A DNA stretch of 64,000 bases from Hetaerina americana (Eukaryota; Arthropoda; Insecta; Odonata; Calopterygidae), in NCBI GenBank assembly GCA_022747635.1, contig JAKTNV010000012.1, forward strand, positions 1,625,001-1,689,000, read 5' to 3'. The position numbers and the translations under genes were made by a program. This document shows positions 55,201 to 62,594 of the stretch, in pieces; the stretch's first letter is position 1, and each line of letters begins with the position of its first letter. The notes beneath the pieces are model-generated. The model saw only the letters and a list, made by a program, of their open reading frames with translations. It was not told the DNA's origin and ran no database searches.

Positions 55201-57720
55201 CCTTGCCTATCAAATCTACCTTTAGGTTGATAACTGTAGTATTCAAATTTCTGTTGTCATGGATTCATATCTGCTGACAACTAGGCAGTCCATTCCTACT
55301 TATGAAAGGCTTTAATGGATTTCAGCCCTGTATTAATACGTATTTATAAGATGAAAACACAATCAAATATTGATTGAACTGATTTCTTGGAAAAACTCTG
55401 CTTCCATTACCAGAGGTTTGCTTTATGCGACATTCTTCTCTTTCAACTCTGGTGGATGTACATTTATAAATTGTATTTCTAATATGCATATGTACTTTAT
55501 TTGGTGATGGATACACCTATCTTTACCTTTTATGATTTGTTTTAATCTTTCATCAAATTGTAAGAAGCAACTAAAAAAACAAAATAACCAGTTCAAACAA
55601 TTTGTTTTTTTCCAATCTCATTGTTTTATTGAAATTTTGATCTAGCTTTTTCACTTTGTTTATGTGTACTCGTATTAAGTAAAATATATTAGTATGAGCC
55701 CTCATGTACTTACTTCTTCTTACATATTAATAATAGTAATAATAAGTTTACTAGTTTTATTCAGTCATAGTACATAGCAATGGAAAAAGCGAGGGAGAAT
55801 AATCAAATGATAAAATTCGTGACTCATCATCTTTAGCAAACTCATTTTGGTTCACATTATGGGTAGTACAAATATTAATGGGAAGAATTCCCCATGAATA
55901 TTTATACTATCCCATTTTTATATTAGATGGCATTCATTCCTTCATTTTATTTTTGTATTTTGCAGTAATATAGTCTTGTCAAATGGTAATTCTTGAAGCG
56001 AGTATCCATGTTAACCAATTTAATATTTGAAACCCACCGTGTGCCATGCGGTTGTGTACTGCTGTTGCTTGGTTGGAGAGATACTTGCCGCATAAAATTT
56101 GATCTTGTACAACAAAAAAGAAAGAGCCTTGTGACATTTGATTTACTCTAAAGAGTCACAGCAATTTTTTGTGTTTCATTGCACATTTTATGACTTACAT
56201 GTGTGTATGGGGATGATTGTAAAAAAATTGTTATTCACTTGTAAAAATAAATGTCATAATAATTTGAAAAAAAATTAACCTGTTGATTCCATAGTTGACA
56301 AGTACTCTCTGTGCTTCAGGTCATGCAGCCCTGACTCTGAGGTCCCGACTGAGGTGCATAATAATGCGTAAAGGAGATGAGTGTGGCAGCAACCTCCTCA
56401 CCAGTAGCTCATCTTCATCGAGCAGCTCAGGGAGTGGAGTTGGAGGGAAGGGGCAGCAGCGTCAGGGACTGCCTCCACCTACAAACCTTCTCGTCTTGAA
56501 TGAAGTGGTGATTGACAGAGGCCCATCGCCATACCTCTCCAATATAGATCTCTTCTTGGATGGGAAACACATCACTTCCGTTCAAGGAGATGGTAACGAA
56601 TGAAAAATGTTTATGGAGATCATTTCTCAGAATTTGAGCCATTTACTTGCACAATATACCACATAATTGTAATGAAAATATAAAACAATGAGTCCTGAGA
56701 AGGAAATTTTTCCCTTAATGGCATTTTTTACCATGAAGATTACCCGTTTTGGAAATATCTCTCATTGGTTCTTTGTTTAAGTTGAAAAACTTTTTCAATT
56801 GCCCAAAAACAGTAATGTATTGTTGCTCTATCCTGCCAAAGGAGGATTGAATCTTGGTCCCCAAGTGATCTTTAGGGATATTGTAAATGCCCTATGCACA
56901 TTCATAGGATTGTGCTTTGCGATCCAGGTGCTGAAGAGAACAATAATTTCGAGTGATATCCAGCATATTTTTCAAGCATTATTTCCCGCAACCTATAATT
57001 TGATTCTATTTGGATGATGCATTCTTCAGTTTAAAGGTGCCCTTGTTTCTGAGGCATCGCTAGACCCTCAATGGTCAGCTTAATGCATCTTTTATTAGGT
57101 TCAAATGTAAACATTAACTTTTAAACTAATTTTAATCGAGGAAAATTTTTATCTTCATTATTTCACAATTGATATAGTTAGAGGCTTCCAAGTTAATGCA
57201 ATCCTGTTGTCATGCTTCATATTTTCTTCTGCATTGCAAAATATTCAAATATTAGGTAAAAAGAATGTAGTCAGTCTTTTTCCCTGCCTCACTATCAGCC
57301 TTCTATTGGTTTTCCTTTTGGAAATTTGTCTTTTTGAACCCAATGCTGTGATTCCATGGCAACTTATGAACAATTTATTGATTTAATTATGTGGGTAAAA
57401 GGAAAAGTTTTATTTATCCCATTGGTCATGAATTATTATATAGACAGGTTAATTCCAGTTTTACTAGCTCATGTTAGGAACGGTCATATTTCTAATCATT
57501 GTGAAGGAATTATGTCTTTCTTTTTTTTGGTGAAATGATGGATTTGTTCCATAATTCCTCAGGTTTAATTGTTTCAACTCCAACTGGCAGTACAGCATAT
57601 GCTGTTGCGGCAGGGGCTTCCATGATCCACCCTAGTGTCCCGGCAATCATGGTTACTCCCATCTGCCCGCACTCATTATCATTTCGGCCTATTGTCGTTC
57701 CTGCTGGGGTGGAATTAAAG
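30877..57720 (+). CDS. NADK: NAD kinase, multi-exon gene model (six internal coding exons; both ends incomplete)
   Basis: NAD kinase phosphorylates NAD+ to NADP+ with ATP; this is the cytosolic animal type. Coding exons are 30877-30960, 32604-32733, 52761-52955, 53053-53155, 56320-56592 and 57563-57720. All have AG acceptors and GT donors, and the phases join without a break (2, 0, 0, 1, 1, 0 at the exon ends), giving 943 nt or about 314 codons. In order the protein shows the insect-type N-terminal block [10 protein letters not shown], the [11 protein letters not shown] block, the GGDGT nucleotide-binding loop, the [10 protein letters not shown] strand, NEVVIDRG and [18 protein letters not shown], ending at VPAGVELK. 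Human NADK is about 446 residues, so roughly the N-terminal leader and the last 70-80 residues are missing. The first exon is uncertain (see 6934 and 21025), and the last lies beyond 64000. Introns of 20 kb and at least 6 kb are loaded with transposons, but no exon is interrupted. I am very sure of the family. Confidence 0.95.
30961..32603. other. NADK intron between the N-terminal and core exons
   Basis: A 1,643-bp intron with GT...AG ends. It is partly CpG-rich near its start, then AT-rich. A B-box-like GAATTTGATTCCC at 32209-32221 may be a decayed tRNA-like remnant. Nothing else was recognised. Confidence 0.8.
32604..32733 (+). CDS. NADK: NADK coding exon: start of the catalytic core
   Basis: The acceptor is ccctgtgcag and the donor is GAG|gtgggt, phase 0 at the end. 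The exon reads [20 protein letters not shown] followed by [23 protein letters not shown]. This is the [11 protein letters not shown]...SVLVIKK signature at the entry of the NAD kinase fold. It is followed by an intron of 20,027 bp (32734-52760), the main repeat repository of the window. Confidence 0.95.
33490..34318 (-). pseudogene. Jockey/CR1-like LINE, copy 2: RT core and C-terminal piece
   Basis: The minus strand reads KHGFGKSRP (fingers motif), a decayed [14 protein letters not shown] region, then [19 protein letters not shown] and a VDDT catalytic-box remnant, with frameshifts and stops. The block 33776-34318 is nearly identical to 40915-41453. A C-terminal piece (SFPYSIL region, 33490-33640) corresponds to SSFPRTI in copy 1. 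The region between is deleted. No functional protein can be made. Confidence 0.75.
34325..34480 (+). pseudogene. Inverted LINE RT segment adjoining copy 2
   Basis: On the + strand the frame reads [17 protein letters not shown] followed by a decayed [20 protein letters not shown]. In jockey/CR1-type RT this segment (LP..WK.A...PL...D...NYRPISLTS) lies just N-terminal to the QHGFRK motif found on the opposite strand at about 34245. The two parts of one RT therefore sit head to head. Confidence 0.65.
35205..35440 (+). pseudogene. Mariner-type transposase C-terminal remnant (YFEEF lineage)
   Basis: The reading includes [12 protein letters not shown] in one frame, then [20 protein letters not shown] and [20 protein letters not shown], ending with [15 protein letters not shown] and a stop. 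[12 protein letters not shown] carries the third catalytic Asp in intact mariners; here Pro is His and a frameshift follows. The N-terminal and central parts are absent. The tail matches the 47.9-48.3 kb remnant. Confidence 0.8.
35470..38460. other. Intronic DNA, little recognised
   Basis: Inside the 20-kb NADK intron. Apart from the tRNA-like head near 36300 I see no identifiable repeat. The longest frame (167 codons, minus, 35712-36215) has no recognisable domain; it is open but compositionally unremarkable. Confidence 0.5.
36295..36395 (-). repeat. tRNA-like SINE head (family C)
   Basis: The minus strand contains GCCTCGGTAGCTTAACTGGC, the same head as 22525. The expected B box is not clear. 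Weak, family-based call. Confidence 0.4.
38463..39005 (+). pseudogene. RTE/CFDP2-like LINE, 3' portion
   Basis: Decayed frames match the 53.5-54.3 kb copy: a [22 protein letters not shown] piece, [15 protein letters not shown], then 'gggatgttgaagagtgttga' and a [14 protein letters not shown] end. It finishes with the family 3' sequence 'gtgtccatccaaaaccttac' and 'aaccggtatattaacgatga'. Several stops and shifts. Confidence 0.75.
39590..39775 (+). pseudogene. LINE post-RT fragment
   Basis: The + strand reads [20 protein letters not shown] followed by a decayed FLGYLYNAF...RSLWALA. This is the (F)KYLGVT...SLSW... segment that follows the RT catalytic box in jockey/CR1-type LINEs. It is in opposite orientation to the neighbouring C-terminal piece at 39905. 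Confidence 0.6.
39905..40315 (-). pseudogene. Jockey/CR1-like LINE, copy 1: C-terminal part
   Basis: The minus strand encodes [20 protein letters not shown], then [20 protein letters not shown] and a degenerate tail with [15 protein letters not shown]. This is the typical LINE C-terminus (SLVRPHLEYA..VWDP......RRAARFV). A SINE-B is inserted on its upstream side (40318-40595). Confidence 0.75.
40318..40595 (-). repeat. SINE-B, diverged, inside LINE copy 1
   Basis: Minus-strand head with GACGCACTACTTCAGTAGCT and GCCCAGGCTCGATTC (weak B box), body 'cagggaaaggaaatgactct', tail 'ccgacctccgggtcacacct'. Its tail joins LINE coding at about 40317. It is the most diverged of the full-length SINE-B copies. 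Confidence 0.7.
40915..41453 (-). pseudogene. Jockey/CR1-like LINE, copy 1: RT core
   Basis: Minus-strand RT with [42 protein letters not shown] and a catalytic-box remnant, in several frames. It is near-identical over about 540 bp to 33776-34318 (single-base differences only, such as tta/ttg and gag/ggg). On both copies the similarity starts at gtaagtattcatgag and ends near aataaatc. Confidence 0.8.
41460..42265 (-). pseudogene. Jockey/CR1-like LINE, copy 1: endonuclease end and linker
   Basis: On the minus strand 42265 to about 42170 reads [20 protein letters not shown], the AP-endonuclease GDFN..DIDW motif of LINEs. The linker toward 41495 keeps an open stretch with [20 protein letters not shown] before the RT block. 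Stops break the frame. Order (EN, linker, RT, C-terminus from high to low coordinates) supports one degraded element from 42265 to 39905. Confidence 0.7.
42685..42765. repeat. Imperfect hairpin repeat, copy 2
   Basis: The left arm gataaaaaccaatttgcact continues tttccacaa; the right arm around tttggtaaagcgcaaatatg pairs with it imperfectly. The arm sequence and the downstream 'ggcatctcgcctgaatctgt' match copy 1 at 25765. More decayed than copy 1. Confidence 0.7.
42944..43005. repeat. (TA)n microsatellite joined to a SINE-B tail
   Basis: About 30 TA units ending at ataaccataaccataaacac, the 3' tail of the minus-strand SINE-B copy. Confidence 0.95.
43005..43290 (-). repeat. SINE-B, tRNA-derived, best-preserved copy
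   Basis: Minus strand starts GTCGCGGTAGTCCAGTGGGT then AGAGCGTTGGACTGCTGACT, a near-intact tRNA head. The B box GGGTTCGATTCCC sits within the palindromic CCCGGGTTCGATTCCCGGG T-arm. The 3' end is CCGACCTTCGGGTTGATTAC followed by TGTGTTTATGGTTATGG and (TA)n. Both sides touch (TA)n tracts, so it either landed in, or seeded, the microsatellite. The head resembles a normal tRNA gene but runs on into the SINE body. Confidence 0.9.
43288..43379. repeat. (TA)n microsatellite
   Basis: About 45 TA units between the SINE-B head and the 5'-truncated end of an RTE-like LINE piece. Confidence 0.95.
43380..43690 (+). repeat. RTE/CFDP2-like LINE 3' fragment
   Basis: The segment starts [18 protein letters not shown], as in the 54.1-kb copy ([18 protein letters not shown]), and runs to the 3' end 'accggtagattacctaatat'. 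The 5' side is cut off by the (TA)n tract and the 3' side joins another (TA)n tract. It is very similar to 54100-54390. Confidence 0.85.
43690..43719. repeat. (TA)n microsatellite, mariner target
   Basis: About 15 TA units between a LINE 3' end and the first mariner terminus (ctaccttgatc). Mariner elements insert at TA. Confidence 0.9.
43720..43870 (-). mobile_element. Mariner end fragment, 151 bp, identical to the adjacent element
   Basis: The 151 bp from ctaccttgatc to ttttttat match 44037-44187 base for base. It contains the inverted terminal repeat and the C-terminal coding end (about 27 codons). It is followed by 166 bp that belong to no recognised mariner part (43871-44036). Confidence 0.9.
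44037..45350 (-). mobile_element. Full-length mariner element (about 1.31 kb)
   Basis: Terminal inverted repeats start ctaccttgatcaaaaa at both ends (right end ttttttgatcaaggtag on the + strand, with one difference in about 26 bp), each flanked by TA (44035-44036 and 45351-45352). It encodes a broken transposase on the minus strand. The size is normal for mariner. The right flank continues tatatcg. Confidence 0.95.
44090..45145 (-). pseudogene. Mariner transposase, DD34D type, with two frameshifts
   Basis: The DNA transposase binds the terminal repeats and cuts and pastes the element. From the Met at 45145 the frame begins [20 protein letters not shown] and contains two helix-turn-helix regions (one around [14 protein letters not shown] and [11 protein letters not shown]). 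The core shows [16 protein letters not shown] and [12 protein letters not shown], with exactly 34 residues between the second and third catalytic Asp. The C-terminus has [13 protein letters not shown]. Frameshifts near 44795 and near 44515 split it into three overlapping frames, so it is a pseudogene although all catalytic residues survive. The frame breaks could also be assembly errors. Confidence 0.92.
45480..46415 (-). pseudogene. Penelope-like retroelement fragment (RT end plus GIY-YIG endonuclease)
   Basis: Penelope-like elements combine a reverse transcriptase with a C-terminal GIY-YIG nuclease. On the minus strand, 46415-46215 reads [20 protein letters not shown] followed by [20 protein letters not shown] and a NFVDLFICK piece, the RT thumb side of this family. 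46226-45981 reads [20 protein letters not shown] then [20 protein letters not shown], the linker. 45794-45480 reads [20 protein letters not shown] followed by IKEHQTHV, the GIY-YIG type nuclease with conserved Arg and Glu-His. Fragments are in more than one frame. The N-terminal RT motifs are missing. Confidence 0.85.
46642..46676 (+). ncRNA. Degenerate hammerhead-ribozyme-like motif near the Penelope fragment
   Basis: The order is CTGATG, a 4-bp stem (GACG / CGTC, 46650-46653 with 46659-46662) closed by a 5-base loop, GAAA at 46663, then GGGTCGC. This mirrors the hammerhead core CUGAUGA-stem II-GAAA-...-GUC that Penelope-like elements are known to carry. It differs by G in place of A9 and by a poor stem III, and stem I is not evident. 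At best an inactive remnant. Confidence 0.35.
46900..47850. other. Intronic DNA, no feature recognised
   Basis: A more GC-rich patch at about 47350-47640 has short overlapping minus-strand frames without recognisable domains. Confidence 0.5.
47855..48325 (+). pseudogene. Mariner-type transposase, internally deleted (YFEEF lineage)
   Basis: An N-terminal piece reads [20 protein letters not shown] then [20 protein letters not shown] and [20 protein letters not shown], the first DNA-binding domain and linker of a mariner transposase. A deletion then joins it to a decayed C-terminus (LKGRHLK piece, AHRVYFEEF). The catalytic core (TGDET to SPDLAP) is gone. Confidence 0.85.
48395..48485 (-). repeat. 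tRNA-like remnant
   Basis: Minus strand shows GGCAGCTAGGAGGGTAGAGA with an A-box-like segment and a B box GGGTTCAAATTC. Probably a SINE head or tRNA pseudogene; no body could be assigned. Confidence 0.35.
49159..49206. repeat. (TA)n microsatellite
   Basis: About 23 TA units, bracketed by tatcctgt on both sides (tatatcctgtgta / atatatcctgtac). No SINE adjoins. Confidence 0.95.
50115..51228 (-). pseudogene. Degraded mariner-type element (cgagggttgc family)
   Basis: It starts after TA (50113-50114) with the terminus cgagggttgctatttatatt. Decayed minus-strand coding follows: C-terminus [20 protein letters not shown] near 50260-50190, and higher up mariner core remnants (YAYEPETK region near 50710 and others). 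The far end matches the small copy at 62595 as far as the gcgcc near 51228, then is cut off by an RTE-like LINE fragment, so its second terminal repeat is missing. Confidence 0.75.
51228..51525 (+). repeat. RTE/CFDP2-like LINE 3' end
   Basis: Matches the family 3' end: [20 protein letters not shown] in decayed form, [20 protein letters not shown], then 'tgtccattcaaaacctacct' and 'aatgggtagataacctaata'. It abuts the truncated mariner at 51228. Confidence 0.8.
51530..52755. other. End of the 20-kb NADK intron, no repeat recognised
   Basis: AT-rich sequence leading to the exon at 52761. From about 51.5 kb rightwards base composition is more uniform and old repeats are fewer. Confidence 0.55.
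52761..52955 (+). CDS. NADK: NADK coding exon with the GGDGT nucleotide-binding motif
   Basis: The acceptor is tcctttgcag and the donor is TTTCAG|gtaagc; the exon is 195 nt, exactly 65 codons, in phase 0 at both ends. It encodes [16 protein letters not shown] and ends with [21 protein letters not shown] split over the motif. GGDG is the invariant NAD kinase loop that binds the NAD substrate, and its first Asp is the catalytic-site residue of the family. Residues between, such as the [14 protein letters not shown] stretch, are the variable lid. Confidence 0.96.
53053..53155 (+). CDS. NADK: NADK coding exon: [10 protein letters not shown] strand
   Basis: This exon follows a short 97-bp intron. 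Acceptor tttatttccag, donor TAGAAG|gtttgt, phase 1 at the end. It encodes [20 protein letters not shown] and then [14 protein letters not shown], with a split Gly. The [11 protein letters not shown] strand is nearly invariant in animal NAD kinases. Human has GSVPPVMAF here, so the first residue differs (Gln for Gly). The donor lacks the +4 A and is weaker than the others. Confidence 0.95.
53385..54395 (+). pseudogene. RTE/CFDP2-like LINE, post-RT region to 3' end, split by a SINE
   Basis: The first part (53385-53698) reads [20 protein letters not shown], then [20 protein letters not shown] and [19 protein letters not shown], ending [11 protein letters not shown]. The second (53976-54300) continues [20 protein letters not shown] and [11 protein letters not shown]. 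Together they cover the region after the RT catalytic box. The 3' end is 'ctcaaccggtagataaccta'. Long open stretches make this the youngest-looking copy. It lies in an NADK intron (53156-56319), same strand. Confidence 0.88.
53699..53975 (-). repeat. SINE-A nested in a LINE, 13-bp target site duplication
   Basis: Minus-orientation SINE-A bounded by the direct repeat gtggtcattgaag at 53686-53698 and 53976-53988. Removing it restores a continuous LINE frame across MWSLK. The tail is at the left (tagtagtagttttaagggg); the head at the right carries B box GGGTTCAAATCCC and lacks some of the A-box side, so it is slightly 5'-truncated. Confidence 0.95.
54478..54752 (+). repeat. SINE-B, plus orientation
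   Basis: Head GTGGTAGTCCAGGGGTAGAG then CGTTGGACCTATGACCGGAG, B box GGGTTTGATTCCC, body 'ggaaaccataactggcacag', end 'aataactgtgtttttataac'. The tail is AT-rich but has no (TA)n run, unlike the 5.5 and 43 kb copies. Confidence 0.88.
55053..55255 (+). repeat. SINE-B, 5'-truncated and diverged
   Basis: Body segments 'tttttggtgccagagcatcc', 'gcggggaaagtaattgcccc' and 'tctacctttaggttgataac' follow the SINE-B order; the tRNA head is absent or unrecognisable. Confidence 0.65.
56320..56592 (+). CDS. NADK: NADK coding exon with a serine-rich insert and the NE...DRG motif
   Basis: Acceptor gtgcttcag, donor GGAGATG|gtaacg; 273 nt, phase 1 at both ends. The exon begins [13 protein letters not shown] and ends [20 protein letters not shown] followed by [13 protein letters not shown]. 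The middle (about residues 24-52 of the exon) is a low-complexity linker: LLT, nine consecutive Ser, GSG, VGG, then Gln/Gly and a PPP run. Human NADK has an unrelated variable linker at this place (after RVVKEL), so the insert falls in a tolerated surface loop between two core strands. NE and the DRG Asp belong to the NAD(P) site. Confidence 0.95.
57563..57720 (+). CDS. NADK: NADK coding exon with the TGSTAY motif; last exon inside the window
   Basis: Acceptor ataattcctcag, donor GAATTAAAG|gtattc; 158 nt, ending in phase 0. It encodes [60 protein letters not shown] is the second signature of the family and contacts the NAD ribose and phosphate. The following exon should start near a SPEARNTAWVSFDGR-like sequence; I found no such reading up to position 64000, so the final intron exceeds 6.2 kb. 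Confidence 0.96.
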
Positions 57721-60700
57721 GTATTCAAATTTTTTCCATTCCAAATCTTCTTTGCTATTCCATATTTATTGTTTTATGATTATTTCCTGAAACTTTAATT
57801 AAGAAAGGTTATTTAAAAGGTTAATTTTAATCCTTGGAGTAATTTCAGAACTGGCTGTAGGTGGTTAAAAATGTTATTTTTGAATGTTCTAGGGCCTCAA
57901 AAATCTAGCATTTCAAAATGCACTGCTATTTAAACTCTCATGTTTTCATATCTTTCATATTTCATAAAGTCACATCTTTCTGGTTGAAGCACTCATTAAT
58001 TTGTATTAATGAAAATTATTATGCAAAAGGACTTAAAATTTGCAGTCTCTGGTATGATTAAATATGTTAGCTCAAGATGGCACATATCTCCCTCTGCATA
58101 GACAGCTTTACCATTTGCCATTACATTATGTAAGACCTAGCTCTATCCCTGAGGAACCAATGAGTTTTATCATGTTTTTTGGATGCCACCAGCATTGACT
58201 CTTGATGATTAAGTTTTAACATTGTATTTACACTGTTACCATCTAATTTGGAACTATAAATGGCTTTTCGAAATTCAGTTTACATTATTCCTTATTCCTG
58301 ATGGGGAAGTCGCACATATTTCTTGAGGCACTCTGATAGTTCATTATTTTGACAGTAATAACTACTATTTGGAATCTATACATTTAGTTTTGTTTATGGT
58401 CTGTCTTAGCTACATATTAGTAAAAAATAATCAATGTGATCACCCAAATTAGGGACTTGCCAAGGTTACATTGCATTTGCAATCAGCTCATCTGATACCA
58501 TGTCAATACAGTCGAACAAAGGATGTTAATTTTCATTAACATTTTGAATTAAAAGAAATATTTACAAATATTTTAAGAAGGATTTCAGTACATCCCTCAG
58601 AATAGATAAACACTTTCAGAGTACTTTTTAATATTCATTAAATGTTGTGAAGAAATTTGGAGCAAAAATATTGAAAGGATTATTCGATGTTTTCAGGCTT
58701 AACTTTCTGGAAATCTAATATCACTGAAATAAAAATACCAATTTATCTTTCCACTAAATTATCATTCCGTAAAACTAGTTACGAGTGTCTGAGGATGATG
58801 CCAATATGTCAAAACTAGTTGTACCGAATAAAAATTTAGAGGAAAGATACTTTGGTATTTTTTTTTTACTTCAGTGAATTAAAAGTATTGCTGAAATCAA
58901 TTAACAGAGTATCATGATTGAAATAGTCCTTAGACCTCCAGATTCACATTGTAAATTTTATATGAAATTGATCCCATTTTGTCTCTTCAATATCCACTTT
59001 GCACTTTGTAACATTACTTTTAATTAGGATCCATATCATAATCCCAACATTTAAAATGCAACATCTCAGTTTTATAAATCCCCTGCAAAATGAGTATTAA
59101 TTTAATTCCTTTTTCAACATGGAATAAATTGCTAAATGGGTACATTTTTACGTAACCAAGCTCCGAAATTGTCATCATGTCATAATCTCATTTTTATATT
59201 CTATAGTGTAGGAAATGCATTGAAGATATTACCTCTGCCTGTTTAAAAATATTTTTCAGTTGAGAGCATGAATTTGAAAATGGAGGGTATGTATTTACTC
59301 TCTGAAATATACCATGGGCATATTTCAAGTATCAGTTTTAACAGACAAGGCACCTCATTTATCATGATCAATATTGTCTAAGTATTCTCTTCATATCATC
59401 AAATACTGGAACTTCAATGTTAAAACAACATTTAACTCTTAGTCCAGACTTCCAGTTTTGGGACAATCCTATTCTTACCCTGTATCAAACATCAACCGAA
59501 GTTTACAATTTTCTGATATAACATGTCACTTTGTGACGATTGATATATAAGTGCTCTGTCATTTTATGCCAAACAGATGCTAGATTTATGAGATTCTGGA
59601 ATATATTTTCAGTTTCAGGTGGTTTAGAGCAAGATTAGCAATACAGTGGGAGTATAACGAATGCTACAAATCATGAGAATCTTGGTATTAAAGTAGTACT
59701 CAAGCCACAATTGATTACTCTTATGATTTATTTGTAAAATGTATCAGTAAAAGTGGGGCCTATACATGGCACCCTAAGTTGAATATTCCATAATATTACA
59801 AGTGATTCACCATCTGCGTGAGTATTGGAATTGTACAATTGTCCTTAATAGTAGGCCAAATGAACACAATTTCATCTATCTCAGGTCATAATTCCTGGGG
59901 GAATGAACATTTTGTGGCTGTTATGTTTTCTGAATAACAGCATATCAGTTCGACGTTGGCACCATCATTGCTTGTGAAAGGATTCTAATTAAAAATCTGG
60001 GTGTCAATTAATCTGCCCTTTTCAACTGATCTTTTTAGTGTATATAAGAAGCTAGAAAAGGTTTTCAGTGCCTGCGGTGTAAATTAACCTCTAAATAATG
60101 CAAGAGTCAGTGCATCAGGGACAAACAAAATGTTCAGATAGCCTTAATTTGGGCAATAGAAAAGTATGGTTTGTTTACTAAGTCTGACCCTATTCAAAAG
60201 AGGATATTCGACTAAATAACATCAATAGTTTTTATAGAAGAGAAATGTTCTTCAATATCTTTCCTGCTCAAAATTTTCCTTGATAACGTGTCGCCAAAAG
60301 GTGGTAGGATGTAGAGGAATATTTTGACATGGAAGAAGCGCATTCTGCCTCCCATCTTTGGATTTATATTTACATTTACGCTTGAAGGAAATTGATAATA
60401 AGATGAAGTAACAATTTATTTCTCTGTTTGTGTCTGATCTTTGACCATCACTGGATATCAGATGGCATTTAAAAAGTACCTTGGTAAATGGCAGTAATGA
60501 TGGAAATATTAAGTTAGGATCTAAGTGACTGAAATGTTATGCACATTTAATTTGCTTATGTGCACTCGTTAGTTTTCAGTTTGTTTGCATATTAATATGA
60601 TATTTATGGCTATTTTTATAAACATCACACTAAGAAATATAGATAGTAGGGAAGGTTGGACATGGAAATTTGATATGACAGCATTAAGAAATGTAAGAAA

Positions 60701-62590
60701 TATTTAAAGGAATGCTTCCAAGCAAATCATTAGACTTATAAACTGACAAAAATTAAAACTTTCAAAATCTTAACAAGCTTCCACATGCATATGTATAAGA
60801 CTCCCTTTGGAGGAACCTTGAGTTTAATTAACATGCCCATTGTTTAGTATTAATGAGTGTTTGATTAAAGTTGGTAAATGGCACAGGTAGGTTATCATTA
60901 TGCAGTGGTAAAAACTTAAGCTAAATACATTTCATGACCTAGCATGCTAAAAAATCACTCTACCAAAAGTCAACCAGATAGTCCTTGTTTAATTAAATGT
61001 AGCTCTCACAAATTGAATATCCAAAACTGCATTAGAAATGCTATATGCATTACCAACTCTTAATATTTCACTAGAAGTCTCTTTTTTGAAAGTAGAAATA
61101 TAACCTCTAATGCTAAATGATTTAGTATGCCCAGATATTTCTTTCAGCTTATGCTAATCACAGTTTAATCTAGTTACTAATTGCTTTCCTTTGAAAATTC
61201 AACCCATAACCCAGCTCACTATTTTTAACAATGAGAATAGATATGCCAAAATGCTTTCAGCTGCCAACAGGCTTCCTTGATATTTTTGAAGATATGAAGC
61301 AAAAATGAGATTCATGAAGTGTTAAGGACAATGTTGAGATAGACAAATTTACATTGAAATATTGCTTTTACGTCCTTGGAATTTGTTTTCCCTTGATTTG
61401 TGACACTTTCTTTAGGTTCCCACAATTTCTGAGTCCTTGTAATCTAATCATATCCATTGAGAGCTATTACGCTCTTAAATTTTTAAATATCCCATAATTT
61501 GCAGCAGTTGATGAGAATCAAGGTGGTGGCTGGTGTACTTTACACAAATCAAATGATAAACGAGCTGTAGTTGTATGGATATACATAATAAATACGATAA
61601 CACGTAAGCTTAAACTTAAAACATGAATGTTGTTTTGTTTGATTTCCCAAAGAAAACATTTCTTCATTTGATGGTAGTGCTATCATAACATGAGAAATAA
61701 GTATGGCAAATTTCATAGCAGTTGCAATTGGAATTGCTTTTTTATGGGACCATTTCATAGAACGGTGCATAAACATTTAAAATATAATAAATATCATGAA
61801 GATTTTAATAAGATTTTATTTGGCCAAATGTTGCCAGTACTTCCTTTTCATGAAGGTGAATGTGAAAATTAAATGGTTGAAACTGCTGTGCCGTTAACTC
61901 TCATGCTCTTAAACTGTGGTGATCTCTCTCCTTACTATTTCCCATACTTCAAGCAATTTTGCTATTCATATTGCGTGCTTAGTTCTTCCAATTTTTTATT
62001 TACAAGTGTAAAATTAATGATTACGGGAGTGATGAAAGTCAATTTAAAATGGCAAACAAATATTAGATAAAATGAATATCATTAGAGGATAAAATCAATG
62101 TTTAGCAAAGAGCTGACCATATATTTTCACTTTATGCCCCTAAGTAACTTGTCATATCAATATCAACACTAAACGCAGTGTTAAAACCCCAGAAAATGAT
62201 AGAAAAAATGTGTGTAAAATGTGCTCTCGGTTTCAAAATTTAAAACTTCAAAGATGATTTCAGGAATTAATTAAATAAATTGGTATTATTATTAAACATT
62301 ATCATTAAGTCGGAAAGCAAGAAGGGAAAATTTGTGTTTACGATCTGAGATAAGTTGTGAAAACATTAGTTGAGCCAGAAAATTTCCAAGAGAGATGGAT
62401 GGATGTAGTATACATGAACCGTGTGGGAATTCAAAGAGCTGTGAGAGATGCCACAACAGTAACTTTTATTGCATATAAGCAGATGATTCTGTTCAAAGAT
62501 AATGTTGTCGCATCTCCGGCAGTTCTTTTCATTTGTCTAAGGGAAACACCTTGTGTTTAAAACATTGGCTTTAACTTGGTGGACTGTGGA
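57721..62590. other. NADK intron, AT-rich and nearly free of recognised repeats
   Basis: I looked for the expected last exon (a reading like NTAWVSFDGR after an AG acceptor) and did not find it. No open frame above about 75 codons and no clear transposon until 62595. Confidence 0.6.
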
Positions 62591-62594
62591 CCTA

